From contig JAGNIU010000001.1 in assembly GCA_018000995.1 (NCBI GenBank), positions 1 to 64,000 of the forward strand: a stretch of DNA of 64,000 nt. Reading direction: 5' to 3'. The notes below the pieces were generated by a model. It worked only from the letters and a program-made list of their open reading frames with translations. It had not been told where the DNA came from and ran no database searches. Below are positions 7,334 to 16,705 of the stretch, piece by piece (the stretch's first letter is position 1; the number at the start of each line of letters is the position of its first letter). Source of the DNA: Bacteroidia bacterium (GTDB lineage: Bacteria; Bacteroidota; Bacteroidia; B-17B0; Aurantibacillaceae). Position numbers and translations under genes: made by a program.

Positions 7334-9043
7334 ATGAAAACTACATTAACAATAGCAACTCTGGCCCTAAGTGTTTTTGCAAATGCTCAAACCTTAAACG
7401 ACATCATTGTAAAAACCGATAACGAACGTTATGAAGCTGCTGCTGCAGATTTCGTAACCTTACTTAGCAAAGAGGCTGGTAAAGGCGAAAATTATTTTTA
7501 CTACGGTGAGAACTTTTTTAAGAATGAAGATTTAGATAATGCAAATGCCCAATACCAAAAAGGTACTGAAGTAAATGCAACTAATCCTTTAAACTATGTT
7601 GGTTTAGGAAAAGTACTTTGGTATAAAGGAAAAGAAGCTGATGCTAAAGCTATGTTTTTTAAAGCTGCAACTTTAGGTGCTAATAAAAATACTGAAGTGA
7701 TGCGTAAAACAGCTGAGGCTTACATCTTCGCGCCCAATAAAAATTTAGATGAGGCTATCAAATTATTAAATGAAGCTATTAAACTGGAACCAAAAAATCC
7801 AATCAATCATATTTTATTAGGTGATGCGCAGTTGGAAAAAAATCCAACCGATGGAAGCACGCCTATTAAGAGTTATCAAAAAGCAAGCGAGTTAAATCCG
7901 AAATCCACTTTAGGTATTTTACGTGAAGGTAAATTATACCAACGCGGAAGAAACTATCAATTAGCTTTAGAACTTTACAAAAAAGCAATTGGTATTGATG
8001 CTACGTTTGCCCCGGCTTATCGCGAGATTGCTGAAGTGTATATGTTAGCAGGACAATCAAAAAACGCGATTGAAAACTGGAAAAAATATTTAGAGTTAAA
8101 CAACAGTAACGATGCGCGTTACCGTTATATGACAGCTTTGTTTAACAATAAACAATATACCGATGCGATTAACGAAGGTGAAGGTTTAAAGAAAGGTGGT
8201 TATAACAATTATACTATCGAACGTTTATTAGGTTGGGCTTATGGTGAGATGGGAAATAAAAACGACACTACAGCATACTCAAAAGGTTTACGTGCGTTGA
8301 ATCAGTTTTTTGATATGACTAAAGATAAAGCAGGCTTCAAATATTTACCGGGCGATTACAAATACAAAGGTATGTTGTTATCAAAAACAGGTAAAGACTC
8401 CTTAGGAACTTTAGAACTGGAAAAAGCAATTGCTTTAGACCCAAGTGCGAATTGCGAATTGTGGACTGAAGTTGCTCGCATCTGGAATAAAGCAAAAAGC
8501 TACGACAAATCAATTGCTGCATGGGAAAAACGTGCTACTTGCACAAAAGCAATGGGCGGACAAGATTATTTTGAATTAGGACGCACTTTATATTTTGCAG
8601 GTAACGCTAAAATGCGTGAAGCTGCAGGCATTAAAGATGCCAAAGCAAAAACAGCAAAGGAAGCTGAAGCAACACCTTATTATGTAAAAGCAGATACTTG
8701 TTTTTCTAAATTAATTCAAGGTTCGCCGACATTTGCTGCAGGTTATTTTTGGAGAGGTCGTTCAAGCTCACAATTAGATCCTACAAGCGTTGCAGGTTTA
8801 GCTAAACCTTATTACGAAAAAGGATTAGAACTAGCTAAGCCTGAAGAAAAAACTAGCACCTACAAGGCAAACGTAATTGAAGCTTTAGAATATTTAGGCT
8901 ACTACCATTTGGTGCAAAACAAAAACAAACCAAATCCGGATTCAGATAAATACTTTAACGAAGTAAAAACAATAGATCCGACTAACGAGAAAGCAAAAAA
9001 TTATTTTAACCCGCCAAAAACTACGGCACCAAAAGGAAAATAA
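7334..9043 (+). CDS. Secreted tetratricopeptide repeat protein
   Basis: A 569-residue protein with a Sec signal peptide (residues 1-18, ending FANAQ). Most of the rest consists of TPR helices. Clear units include NYVGLGKVLWYKGKEADAKA, INHILLGDAQ and YQLALELYKKAIGIDATFAPAYREIAEVY (about residues 215-245). The C-terminus is Lys/Pro-rich. TPR proteins are scaffolds for protein assembly. It is the last gene in the exb-tonB-PstS series and is followed by a terminator, so it may help assemble an envelope complex. No enzymatic domain is visible. Confidence 0.85.
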   Translation: MKTTLTIATLALSVFANAQTLNDIIVKTDNERYEAAAADFVTLLSKEAGKGENYFYYGENFFKNEDLDNANAQYQKGTEVNATNPLNYVGLGKVLWYKGKEADAKAMFFKAATLGANKNTEVMRKTAEAYIFAPNKNLDEAIKLLNEAIKLEPKNPINHILLGDAQLEKNPTDGSTPIKSYQKASELNPKSTLGILREGKLYQRGRNYQLALELYKKAIGIDATFAPAYREIAEVYMLAGQSKNAIENWKKYLELNNSNDARYRYMTALFNNKQYTDAINEGEGLKKGGYNNYTIERLLGWAYGEMGNKNDTTAYSKGLRALNQFFDMTKDKAGFKYLPGDYKYKGMLLSKTGKDSLGTLELEKAIALDPSANCELWTEVARIWNKAKSYDKSIAAWEKRATCTKAMGGQDYFELGRTLYFAGNAKMREAAGIKDAKAKTAKEAEATPYYVKADTCFSKLIQGSPTFAAGYFWRGRSSSQLDPTSVAGLAKPYYEKGLELAKPEEKTSTYKANVIEALEYLGYYHLVQNKNKPNPDSDKYFNEVKTIDPTNEKAKNYFNPPKTTAPKGK

Positions 9044-9046
9044 ATT

Positions 9047-9075
9047 AAAAGCCCCGACAGAAGTTGGGGTTTTTA
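9047..9075 (+). terminator. Rho-independent terminator after the TPR gene
   Basis: CCCCGAC-AGAA-GTTGGGG is followed by TTTTT, directly after the stop codon. Confidence 0.85.
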
Positions 9076-9105
9076 ATTTATTAGATTGAATTGTACAAAT
9101 CTAAT

Positions 9106-10704
9106 ATGAAATATAAACTTCAGGTACTATTGATCTTTATCGTTTGGACATCATTCGCCCAAAACAAAACGATAGACTCCCTCAATGTACTTCTACATTC
9201 AACTAAAGAAGATACAACACGGTTGCGTCTGTACTTCGCACTTGCAAATCTGTGCGATATAAAAGACAATTTAAAATATGCAGAACCTGCAATAGCTTTG
9301 ATTGATAAACTGATTTTGAAAACTTCTGATGAAAAGGAAAAAGGGAAACTACTCAAAAGAAAAGCTGATGCGATTAATTTCATTGTATTCTACTATCAAA
9401 GAAACCCGAACGAAAACAAGTTGCTCGAAAATATTCAGAAAAGACTAAATCTCTGCCAGCAAATTAAGGATTCAGCATGTATCTTATATAGCCATATGAG
9501 TATAGCCGCTCATTATCGCAGTCAAGGTAATCTCCCTGAAGCTTTAGAATATTACCAAAAAGGACTTTCCGCTTGTGTCAAATTAAATTACAAGGAAGGC
9601 ATCGCTAGGTCAAATGCTGAATTAGCGGATATGTACTTAGACCAGGGCGACACAGTTCATGCAATAGAGTTATATAAAAAAGTAGTGTCTATCGTAGAGG
9701 AAATGAACAACAAGCCTCTTTTAGCACGCGCCATCATGCAAGCCGGGGGTGTATACAACGCTATTCGAAATTTCACGAAAGCTTTGGAATATTACGAAAA
9801 AGCAAGGCTGATGTTTGAAGAAGCGAACGATAAACTTGGTTTAATGGAAATTTACAAGAACTCAGGGGATACTTATAATGCAAAAAAGGATTATGAAAAA
9901 GCCTTACTCAATTATAAAAAAGCTGTGCAGCTTGCTGAAGAAATGAAAAAGCCGGTAGCTGTTGTGAATTTTATGGGAAGGATGGCAAACGCATATGCAA
10001 ACATGTCGGACTATAAAAATGCCATAGAATGTATTGACCAAGCTATTCAGTATAATAAAGAACATTTAGAGTCAGGCGGCAATATGCAGACATGGCTTAA
10101 ATCAAAGCTAGCGGTGATTTATTATAAGAAAAAAGATTTCGAGAAAGCCAAACAATACAGTGATATGACTTTGGCAACTATGAAAGAGGCGAACGACGCT
10201 GACGTTGATATGGAGCTCGAAAAACTCGCAGCGAAAATTGATTCAGCCTGTGGGAATTATAAAGAAGCTTATTTTCATTATCAACAATACATACTACTAC
10301 GTGATAAGTTGAGCAGTGAGGAAGTCCGCAAAGCGGCCACGAAAGAAAGGTTCCAAAGCGAATACGACAAACAAAAAGCGGCGGACAAAGTTGAACAGGA
10401 TAAAAAAGATTTACAGGCGGACCAAGAAAAGCAGAGACAAAAACTGATTATATCTTCCGTAATAAGTGTGCTTGTACTTGTAGTAATTTTCGCCGTATTT
10501 ATGTTCCGTTCATTGCGAATAACACGGAAACAAAAAGAAATCATTGAAATTAAAGAACAGGAAACGCTTCGGCAGAAACATTTGGTGGAGGAAAAAAATA
10601 AAGAGGTTATGGATAGTATACGTTATGCAAGGCGGATTCAAAATTCACTCTTGCCTACTGAAAAATATCTCGACAAAATTTTTAAGATCTTAACTAAGAA
10701 GTAA
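9106..10704 (+). CDS. TPR transmembrane signalling protein lacking its output domain
   Basis: About 532 residues from the ATG at 9106; an in-frame TTG lies five codons upstream. It has a signal peptide (ending TSFAQ), a set of TPR repeats (about residues 95-400), a charged coiled coil, one membrane helix (about 451-470) and a cytoplasmic coiled coil that ends with MDSIRYARRIQNSLLPTEKY. That last motif is the usual entry into a SpoIIE-type PP2C phosphatase domain in Bacteroidota sensor proteins. Here the protein stops about 12 residues later, so the phosphatase is absent. It could be a natural short subfamily, a decoy, or a decayed gene. No downstream remnant is visible before 10770. Confidence 0.8.
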   Translation: MKYKLQVLLIFIVWTSFAQNKTIDSLNVLLHSTKEDTTRLRLYFALANLCDIKDNLKYAEPAIALIDKLILKTSDEKEKGKLLKRKADAINFIVFYYQRNPNENKLLENIQKRLNLCQQIKDSACILYSHMSIAAHYRSQGNLPEALEYYQKGLSACVKLNYKEGIARSNAELADMYLDQGDTVHAIELYKKVVSIVEEMNNKPLLARAIMQAGGVYNAIRNFTKALEYYEKARLMFEEANDKLGLMEIYKNSGDTYNAKKDYEKALLNYKKAVQLAEEMKKPVAVVNFMGRMANAYANMSDYKNAIECIDQAIQYNKEHLESGGNMQTWLKSKLAVIYYKKKDFEKAKQYSDMTLATMKEANDADVDMELEKLAAKIDSACGNYKEAYFHYQQYILLRDKLSSEEVRKAATKERFQSEYDKQKAADKVEQDKKDLQADQEKQRQKLIISSVISVLVLVVIFAVFMFRSLRITRKQKEIIEIKEQETLRQKHLVEEKNKEVMDSIRYARRIQNSLLPTEKYLDKIFKILTKK

Positions 10705-10727
10705 TAAATACAGGAACAATCCTCAAC

Positions 10728-10750
10728 TCGCGGGGATTTGTAATCCGCGA
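10728..10750. repeat. Hairpin TCGCGGGGATT-TGT-AATCCGCGA
   Basis: A nine-pair stem with a two-base G bulge lies between two convergent genes. The GGATTTGTAATCC core resembles palindromic repeats found widely in Bacteroidota. There is no long T-tract; a terminator role is possible but weak. Confidence 0.5.
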
Positions 10751-10770
10751 CAACATCAAGACAGAAAAAA

Positions 10771-13464
10771 TTACTTCACCGAATTATAAATCTCAGTCAG
10801 TTTGTTTTTAGTTTCCGTAACTGTTTTTAATTCTGCATTCATTGCAGTAACGTCCTTATTTTCTTTTGTTGCCGTTTCTATAGCTGATTTTAATTTGCTT
10901 TCGCGGCCTTCGTAATTCTCAACTAAATTTGTTTTTAAAACGCGTAAGGCGCCATACTTAACGTATTTATTACCACCTTTTGTCATAGCCGCAAAATCAT
11001 TTGCACCCGCAATAGCAGTCTCCGGTTTTGTACAACGCTTTAAAAATTTACCGTAAATACTTGCGAAGCCTAATAATTCAAAACCGTTAAATTGTGTTTT
11101 TGCTTTAGCGAAGAACGAAGCATTCTCATCTGAACCATGATTAGAATATAAATCTGCAATAGCATAAATTAATTTTTTACCTGTTTCATTTTCTAATGCC
11201 TTTGCTTTTTGTAATGCAACTGTTGGATTTACTTTTGTCATTGCTTCCAAACTCTCTGCATTAATTGCATACGATTGTTCACTTAACCCTTTTTCATACA
11301 AAGCATTTAAATCATCGCCTTTAAAATGCATGGATAAACCATGTATTGCCTCTGCCCTAACTTTTGTACTTGCATCGTTATTGGCAATGTTTACTAATAA
11401 AGATTTTAAATCTTCTTCCGTTCCTTTCGCATTGTCTCCTAAATAAGAAACAGCATCCATTCTTATGCCTTTCCACTTATCCGATTGCGCTAGTTTTTTT
11501 ACAGCTTCATAAATATCTTTATCGTTTAATTTTTTCGAGAAATAATTTAAAGCTTCCTCTCTATCTCCCCACAATGGCGCGTTAGCAGCTTGAAATAAAT
11601 ATTCTTCTTTTGTTTTTTCGTAATTGATTTTCGCTAACAACTGACGCTCGCCATCGAAGTTCACTAAGTTTGGAGCAGAGGCCACATCAAATGTAAACGT
11701 TTGAGAAACATCATCCACCCAAACTAATTGACGCTCTACTTTACCACCTGAATAAATATCAATATTGATTGGTAATTTATACAATGGCACTTCTGCAAAA
11801 TCTTGTTTTTGGTTTACAGTTACTGTTAGTTTATGCGTTGCTTCATTATAATTTTTTGTCACATTTAAAACCGGATGACCTTTTGCTAAAAACCATTGAT
11901 TAAAAAACCAGTTCATGTCTCTACCCGTTACTTCTTCAAATGCTAAACGTAAATGATGAATCTCTCCCGGCTTAAAACTTCTTGATTCTAAATATAATTT
12001 CAACGAAGCAAAAAACGCATCATCACCTACAATTTTACGCAACATGTGTAATACTTGTCCGCCCTTATTATAACTGAAGGCATCGAACATTTCTTCACGT
12101 TGTTCGTATTCGAAACGAACTAAATCCACTTCTTTACGCTCTGAAGAAGCAAAATAGCCGAAGCGAGAACCGGCGTGATGATCGTCTGCAGCATCTCTTC
12201 CGTATTTAAATTCTTCCCATAAATATTCTCCGTAAGTAGCAAACGATTCGTTCAATGGTAAATTACTCCAGCTTTCGGCAGTTACTAAATCACCAAACCA
12301 TTGGTGAAATAATTCGTGAGCGATAACATCTTCTCCTTTTTTACCATCAATCATTTCGCGGGTGGTTTGATACACCATAAAATCTCCGTGTAAAGTTGCA
12401 GTTGTATTTTCCATGGCGCCGCTCACATAATCGCGTGCAACAATTTGAGAATATTTTTGCCAAGGATAATCAACGCCTAAACGCTTCGAATAAAAATCAA
12501 TCATTTCTTTTGTGTTTCCGAAAATGGCTTTCGCATGAGGCTCATATTCCTTCTCAACATAATAACTTACTTCTTTTCCTTTCCAAGGCTCGTCAGTTAC
12601 TTTTTTAAATTCACCAACGCCCATCATCACTAAATAAGCTGAGTGCGGTAAATCCATTTTCCAATGATCAGTACGTGTACCATCAGCATTTTTTTTCGAA
12701 TCCAATAACAAACCATTTGAAAGTGTAGTGTATTTATCTGCCACCGTCATATAAATTTCAGAGGTAGATTTTTCGTTCGGACTATCAACACAAGGAAACC
12801 ATGCCGAATTACTTTGTGTTTCGCCTTGCGTCCAAATTTGTGGCATTTTATTTGGATCTTCTCCTTTAGGATTAATAAAGTATAAACCCTTATCGTCGGA
12901 AATAGCATCGCTACCACCCTTTTTTAATTCGTTTGGTTTAGCGGTGTATTCTACTTGAATATAAAAACTTTCTTCAGGCTTTATCTCTCTTCCTAAATTA
13001 ATTTTAAGAGAATCATTCTGATAAAAATATATTGCCTTTCTAAGTTCAGGATATGAACTTTCAGTAACTTCCATTTTCTTTCCTTTTACTACACGTGATG
13101 AAGTAACAGTTGATTCTATACTTACCGTTACACCTTTAATATCAAAACCACGGGCGTTTAAGTAAACAACATTTGTAGGATAGAAATAAGGTTTACCATA
13201 AATATGAGCCTTGCCGTTTAAGCGGGAGTTCTCCCAATCAAAACTTACTTCCAATTTAGTGTGAGTAATATCAGTGATTAGCGGATTAGATTCGCGATAG
13301 ATTTTTTTCTTCGGCGTTGGATTTGCAACAACGCGAATCGTATCTAAATTAATTGAAGGGTCTTCAATGGTTATTGCTTTAGCTGTTGATGTTTGATTTT
13401 TTTTGCTGCTTGAACAAGCTAACATCACTAAGGTTAAAATACCGACTACAAGTTTATTTGTCAT
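10771..13464 (-). CDS. M1 family zinc aminopeptidase, lipoprotein
   Basis: An 897-residue peptidase. The N-terminal signal ends in a lipobox (VMLAC, Cys17), so it should be membrane-anchored outside the cytoplasm. The N-terminal beta domain (about 60-260) is followed by the catalytic domain with the exopeptidase motif GAMEN (349-353), the zinc motif HELFH (383-387) and the third ligand Glu406 in NESFA. A beta domain (about 520-620) and a helical ARM/HEAT-like C-terminal region (about 630-890) complete the M1 architecture. It probably trims amino-terminal residues from peptides for uptake. It stands alone between the convergent TPR gene and a minus-strand VOC gene. Confidence 0.95.
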   Translation of the reverse strand: MTNKLVVGILTLVMLACSSSKKNQTSTAKAITIEDPSINLDTIRVVANPTPKKKIYRESNPLITDITHTKLEVSFDWENSRLNGKAHIYGKPYFYPTNVVYLNARGFDIKGVTVSIESTVTSSRVVKGKKMEVTESSYPELRKAIYFYQNDSLKINLGREIKPEESFYIQVEYTAKPNELKKGGSDAISDDKGLYFINPKGEDPNKMPQIWTQGETQSNSAWFPCVDSPNEKSTSEIYMTVADKYTTLSNGLLLDSKKNADGTRTDHWKMDLPHSAYLVMMGVGEFKKVTDEPWKGKEVSYYVEKEYEPHAKAIFGNTKEMIDFYSKRLGVDYPWQKYSQIVARDYVSGAMENTTATLHGDFMVYQTTREMIDGKKGEDVIAHELFHQWFGDLVTAESWSNLPLNESFATYGEYLWEEFKYGRDAADDHHAGSRFGYFASSERKEVDLVRFEYEQREEMFDAFSYNKGGQVLHMLRKIVGDDAFFASLKLYLESRSFKPGEIHHLRLAFEEVTGRDMNWFFNQWFLAKGHPVLNVTKNYNEATHKLTVTVNQKQDFAEVPLYKLPINIDIYSGGKVERQLVWVDDVSQTFTFDVASAPNLVNFDGERQLLAKINYEKTKEEYLFQAANAPLWGDREEALNYFSKKLNDKDIYEAVKKLAQSDKWKGIRMDAVSYLGDNAKGTEEDLKSLLVNIANNDASTKVRAEAIHGLSMHFKGDDLNALYEKGLSEQSYAINAESLEAMTKVNPTVALQKAKALENETGKKLIYAIADLYSNHGSDENASFFAKAKTQFNGFELLGFASIYGKFLKRCTKPETAIAGANDFAAMTKGGNKYVKYGALRVLKTNLVENYEGRESKLKSAIETATKENKDVTAMNAELKTVTETKNKLTEIYNSVK

Positions 13465-13520
13465 TTGGGGTGTATGTAATTTTACACAAGATAGAATTAT
13501 TCTTTATCCTTTAAAATACC

Positions 13521-13538
13521 CCAATTCGGGTGAATTGG
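13521..13538. repeat. Hairpin CCAATTC-GGGT-GAATTGG
   Basis: A perfect 7-bp stem in the leader of the aminopeptidase gene. Its GGTGAAT element is shared with the hairpin at 4642-4663, which suggests a related dispersed repeat. Confidence 0.45.
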
Positions 13539-13610
13539 AAGTCTTTAAAATGTTGGAACTTTACAATGGTTTATTTGGCATGGCATTAATTGTAAGTTTT
13601 TGTCATGCCG

Positions 13611-13629
13611 AATCATCGAAAAGATGATT
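13611..13629. repeat. Hairpin AATCATC-GAAAA-GATGATT
   Basis: A 7-bp perfect stem close to the larger inverted repeat at 13634-13729. No T-tract follows it. Confidence 0.4.
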
Positions 13630-13633
13630 TCAT

Positions 13634-13729
13634 GTTAGTCCTAAAATCGAAGAAGCCCCTGTTATCTGAATCTATAGCTACACTAAGGATTGGAATAACG
13701 GGGGCTTCGGATTTTATGGTTCGGCTAAC
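13634..13729. repeat. Long imperfect inverted repeat between the VOC and M1 genes
   Basis: The left arm (13634-13665) and right arm (13695-13729) pair over about 30 bases. The blocks are GTTAG/CTAAC, TAAAATC/GATTTTA, and GCCCCTGTTAT against ATAACGGGGGC with one mismatch. The loop is about 29 bases. It sits just past the VOC stop codon. It may be a strong transcript-ending hairpin or a small non-autonomous palindromic element. Confidence 0.65.
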
Positions 13730-13744
13730 TCACCATGATGATGG

Positions 13745-14806
13745 TTAGTCTTTAACCCTGTTCATTTTTAAGGTCTTTAACATCCAAGCAGGAACCGGTT
13801 TTTCGGGAGCGCGCTTGCGTAAATCTAAATACCAACCCCATTTTTTCATGATTGGGATTTTCTTGGTTTCAACAAATTCTATGAGTGTTCCGTCAGGATC
13901 TTCTATATAAGTAAAATGACCGGCAGCTTCTCCCATTTCAAAACCTGCACCACCATCAACTGTAAATGGATGTCCAGCTTTTTCGCAAGCTTCTTTCAAA
14001 CCTTGCATGTTTCTGATATCAAAACATAAATGAATAAAACCTAAGTCACCCCAAAAACGATTTTCAAAAATTTTACGTGGTGTATAATTTTGCGCTTGTA
14101 CTAATTCAATATAACTCGAGCCAAACATTTCAGCGAAACTCGCTGTACGTTTTTTAGAATGCGTTAATAATATGCGGCGGCATTTTACATTTCCTCCGGG
14201 AAGAGATTTAAAATCTTCGAATTCTCCTTCTTTATCATAAACTACTTTATCGTAACCTAAAATTGCAGAATAGAATTTTTTTGACTTTTCAATATCACTT
14301 ACGCCAATAATCATTCCAACCGGACCGCCAGTTGTTTTCAAACCTTTCCCGAACCAATCTTTCCCTTCAACAATTTCAAAAATATTACCGTATAAATCTT
14401 TAATAAAAAAATGCTTTTCGTTATTGGGAGTTGTTGTAAGGCCGGAAAGCATCTCTACACCTTTTCCTTTTAAAAAATCGTAGCTCGCCTGAACATTTTC
14501 ACTCTTAATTTTAGCTACAAAAAGACCTAAATCGCCCAAATGCGCCTGAAAAGTAGCCGACTGAGGGGTACGGCTTGTATATTGCCATATTTCAAAACCA
14601 CCTCCACCTTTAAGGTTTATGGCTAAAATTGCGTGACGTTTATGAGGTTTTCCGCCAGTGTAAGGCAACATTAAATTAGCTTCGGCAGCTTCTTCAAAAA
14701 TGGGAATATCCATTCCAAAATGCTGTCGGTACCACTTAAAACCATCGTGTACATTGGGAACACCAATGCCCACCTGTTGTATTCCTGCTATAAAATAATT
14801 ACTCAT
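13745..14806 (-). CDS. VOC superfamily (glyoxalase/dioxygenase-like) protein
   Basis: A 353-residue protein with two vicinal-oxygen-chelate modules, at about residues 8-127 and 157-317. The first includes IQQVGIGVPNVHDGFKWYRQ and a C-terminal LYGNIFEIVEG. The second includes PVGMIIGVSDIEKSKKFYSA and ends with EDPDGTLIEFVE, where the last Glu is a usual metal ligand. Such proteins include glyoxalases, ring-cleaving dioxygenases and hydroxyphenylpyruvate dioxygenase relatives. The substrate cannot be assigned. Confidence 0.8.
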   Translation of the reverse strand: MSNYFIAGIQQVGIGVPNVHDGFKWYRQHFGMDIPIFEEAAEANLMLPYTGGKPHKRHAILAINLKGGGGFEIWQYTSRTPQSATFQAHLGDLGLFVAKIKSENVQASYDFLKGKGVEMLSGLTTTPNNEKHFFIKDLYGNIFEIVEGKDWFGKGLKTTGGPVGMIIGVSDIEKSKKFYSAILGYDKVVYDKEGEFEDFKSLPGGNVKCRRILLTHSKKRTASFAEMFGSSYIELVQAQNYTPRKIFENRFWGDLGFIHLCFDIRNMQGLKEACEKAGHPFTVDGGAGFEMGEAAGHFTYIEDPDGTLIEFVETKKIPIMKKWGWYLDLRKRAPEKPVPAWMLKTLKMNRVKD

Positions 14807-14826
14807 ATTAGAAGCAAATATAACAA

Positions 14827-14858
14827 TTTGACAATTCGGCGATTTGACAATTTGACAA
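14827..14858. repeat. Three copies of TTTGACAA upstream of kbl
   Basis: Copies lie at 14827-14834, 14843-14850 and 14851-14858, the last two in direct tandem. They fall between the VOC start and kbl, which diverge. This may be a regulator-binding site or simple slippage sequence. Confidence 0.55.
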
Positions 14859-14973
14859 TTTTATCCTATTCATTGATAATTATGAATACAAAATTGATAT
14901 TCTCTCCACAAAAAAGAGTGAAAAATCTGGGTTTTAGCTTGGTATTTGCTAATTTTAAGAAAATTTTCATGTC

Positions 14974-16176
14974 ATGTACGGAGCATTTAAAAATCATTTA
15001 CAAAACCAGCTAAACGAAATCGAATCGAACGGCTTATTTAAGAAGGAACGCATAATTACCACACCTCAAGGGGCAGTTGTAAAAGTGAAAGATGGCAAAG
15101 AGGTTATTATTTTTTGTGCGAATAATTATTTAGGATTATCATCTCACCCAAAAGTTATTGAAGGCGCTAAAAAAGCATTAGACACTCACGGTTACGGAAT
15201 GAGCAGTGTTCGTTTTATTTGCGGTACACAAGACATTCATAAAACATTAGAAGAAAAAATCGCCAACTTTCTCGGACAAGAAGACACGATTTTATACGCC
15301 GCAGCATTTGATGCAAACGGCGGTGTGTTTGAACCTTTGTTTGGTGAAGAAGATGCAATTATATCGGATGAATTAAATCACGCTTCTATTATTGATGGTG
15401 TTCGTTTATGTAAAGCACAACGTTACCGTTACAAAAATAGCGACATGGCTGATTTGGAAGAACAATTGAAAAAAGCACAAACCCAACGTTACAGAATCAT
15501 TGTTACGGATGGTGTATTTAGCATGGATGGTTATGTTGCGCCTTTAGATAAAATTTGTGATTTAGCTGATAAATACAATGCGCTTGTAATGGTTGATGAA
15601 AGCCATGCTTCAGGTTTCATTGGGAAAACCGGTCGTGGTACTGTTGAATTAAAAAATGTAATGAACCGCGTTGATATCATCACCGGAACTTTAGGAAAAG
15701 CATTAGGCGGTGCAATGGGTGGATTTACTACCGGTAAAAAAGAAATTATTGAGATATTGAGACAACGTTCTCGTCCGTATTTATTCTCGAATTCATTAGC
15801 GCCAAGTATTGTTGGGGCGAGTATTGCTGTTTTTGATATATTAAGTAAGACCACTGAATTACGTGATAAATTAGAATGGAATATTAATTATTTCAAAAAA
15901 GGAATTAAAGAAGTTGGTTTAGAAATTAAAGATGGTGATTCGGCCATTGTTCCTGTAATGTTGTACGATGCAAAATTATCTCAAACCTTTGCGGATAAAT
16001 TATTGCAAGAAGGAATTTATGTGATTGGATTCTTCTTCCCTGTTGTTCCGAAAGGACAAGCGCGTATTCGTGTACAATTATCAGCAGCACATGAAAAAGA
16101 ACATTTAGACAAAGCTTTAGCGGCGTTTGAAAAAGTTGGAAAAGAATTAGGTGTGATTAAACAAAAGGTAAGTTAA
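14974..16176 (+). CDS. kbl: Glycine C-acetyltransferase (2-amino-3-ketobutyrate CoA ligase)
   Basis: A 400-residue PLP enzyme of the alpha-oxoamine synthase family. It interconverts glycine plus acetyl-CoA with 2-amino-3-ketobutyrate in threonine catabolism. The N-terminus ([13 protein letters not shown], then [13 protein letters not shown]) is Kbl-like. The core shows FCANNYLGL, the cofactor-binding DESHASGF (about residues 209-216) and the Schiff-base lysine in [10 protein letters not shown] (about 238-247). Serine palmitoyltransferase-type relatives exist, but the overall match favours Kbl. No threonine dehydrogenase gene lies nearby. Confidence 0.93.
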   Translation: MYGAFKNHLQNQLNEIESNGLFKKERIITTPQGAVVKVKDGKEVIIFCANNYLGLSSHPKVIEGAKKALDTHGYGMSSVRFICGTQDIHKTLEEKIANFLGQEDTILYAAAFDANGGVFEPLFGEEDAIISDELNHASIIDGVRLCKAQRYRYKNSDMADLEEQLKKAQTQRYRIIVTDGVFSMDGYVAPLDKICDLADKYNALVMVDESHASGFIGKTGRGTVELKNVMNRVDIITGTLGKALGGAMGGFTTGKKEIIEILRQRSRPYLFSNSLAPSIVGASIAVFDILSKTTELRDKLEWNINYFKKGIKEVGLEIKDGDSAIVPVMLYDAKLSQTFADKLLQEGIYVIGFFFPVVPKGQARIRVQLSAAHEKEHLDKALAAFEKVGKELGVIKQKVS

Positions 16177-16213
16177 AATATACCGTCTGTTTAACTTAGG
16201 ATGATTAAAATAA

Positions 16214-16705
16214 ATGGCTAAGCACACTTTACATAACGATCCTGATGAGTTCAACTTTTTACTGTTTGGCATTGCTTGCTCTGATAATCAATATGTATTA
16301 GCAACAAATATTAATAGCGCATTAGGTATTGATTTAAGTCTGCACGATTATATAGATTTAAGTCACAAGATGGGAAAAGATTTCAGGTTCTCGTTTTTCA
16401 ACTATTTGGATGAGGAATTTAATTTAGAATATAATCTGATTCCCAATAGAAGTAATTATGTAGCCAAAGAAGGCGGGCAAAATGAAGATGGTGATTTGTT
16501 TTCGATGTTTAATGAAAACATAGATGAAAGCAGTCGCTTAATTCCGGAACTCACAAAAACAGATTATTTACTCTTAATAAAAGGGGACGAGCATTACAAT
16601 TTCACTTATAAAATTACAGATGCCCTCAAAAAAATTCCTGAAATAATTTCATTACAAGAAATCATCCCGGAAAAACTCAGTAATAAAAACAATCTTATTT
16701 TTTAA
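16214..16705 (+). CDS. IPExxxVDY family protein
   Basis: A 163-residue protein of a Bacteroidota-restricted family named after a motif seen here as IPELTKTDY (about residues 116-124). The N-terminal half has the usual FLLFGIACSDNQYVLATNINSAL pattern. The role is unknown; in other genomes it lies near fatty-acid or pyruvate-kinase genes. Here it follows kbl by 37 bp on the same strand and may be cotranscribed. Its 3' end overlaps the convergent gene by 11 bp. Confidence 0.8.
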   Translation: MAKHTLHNDPDEFNFLLFGIACSDNQYVLATNINSALGIDLSLHDYIDLSHKMGKDFRFSFFNYLDEEFNLEYNLIPNRSNYVAKEGGQNEDGDLFSMFNENIDESSRLIPELTKTDYLLLIKGDEHYNFTYKITDALKKIPEIISLQEIIPEKLSNKNNLIF

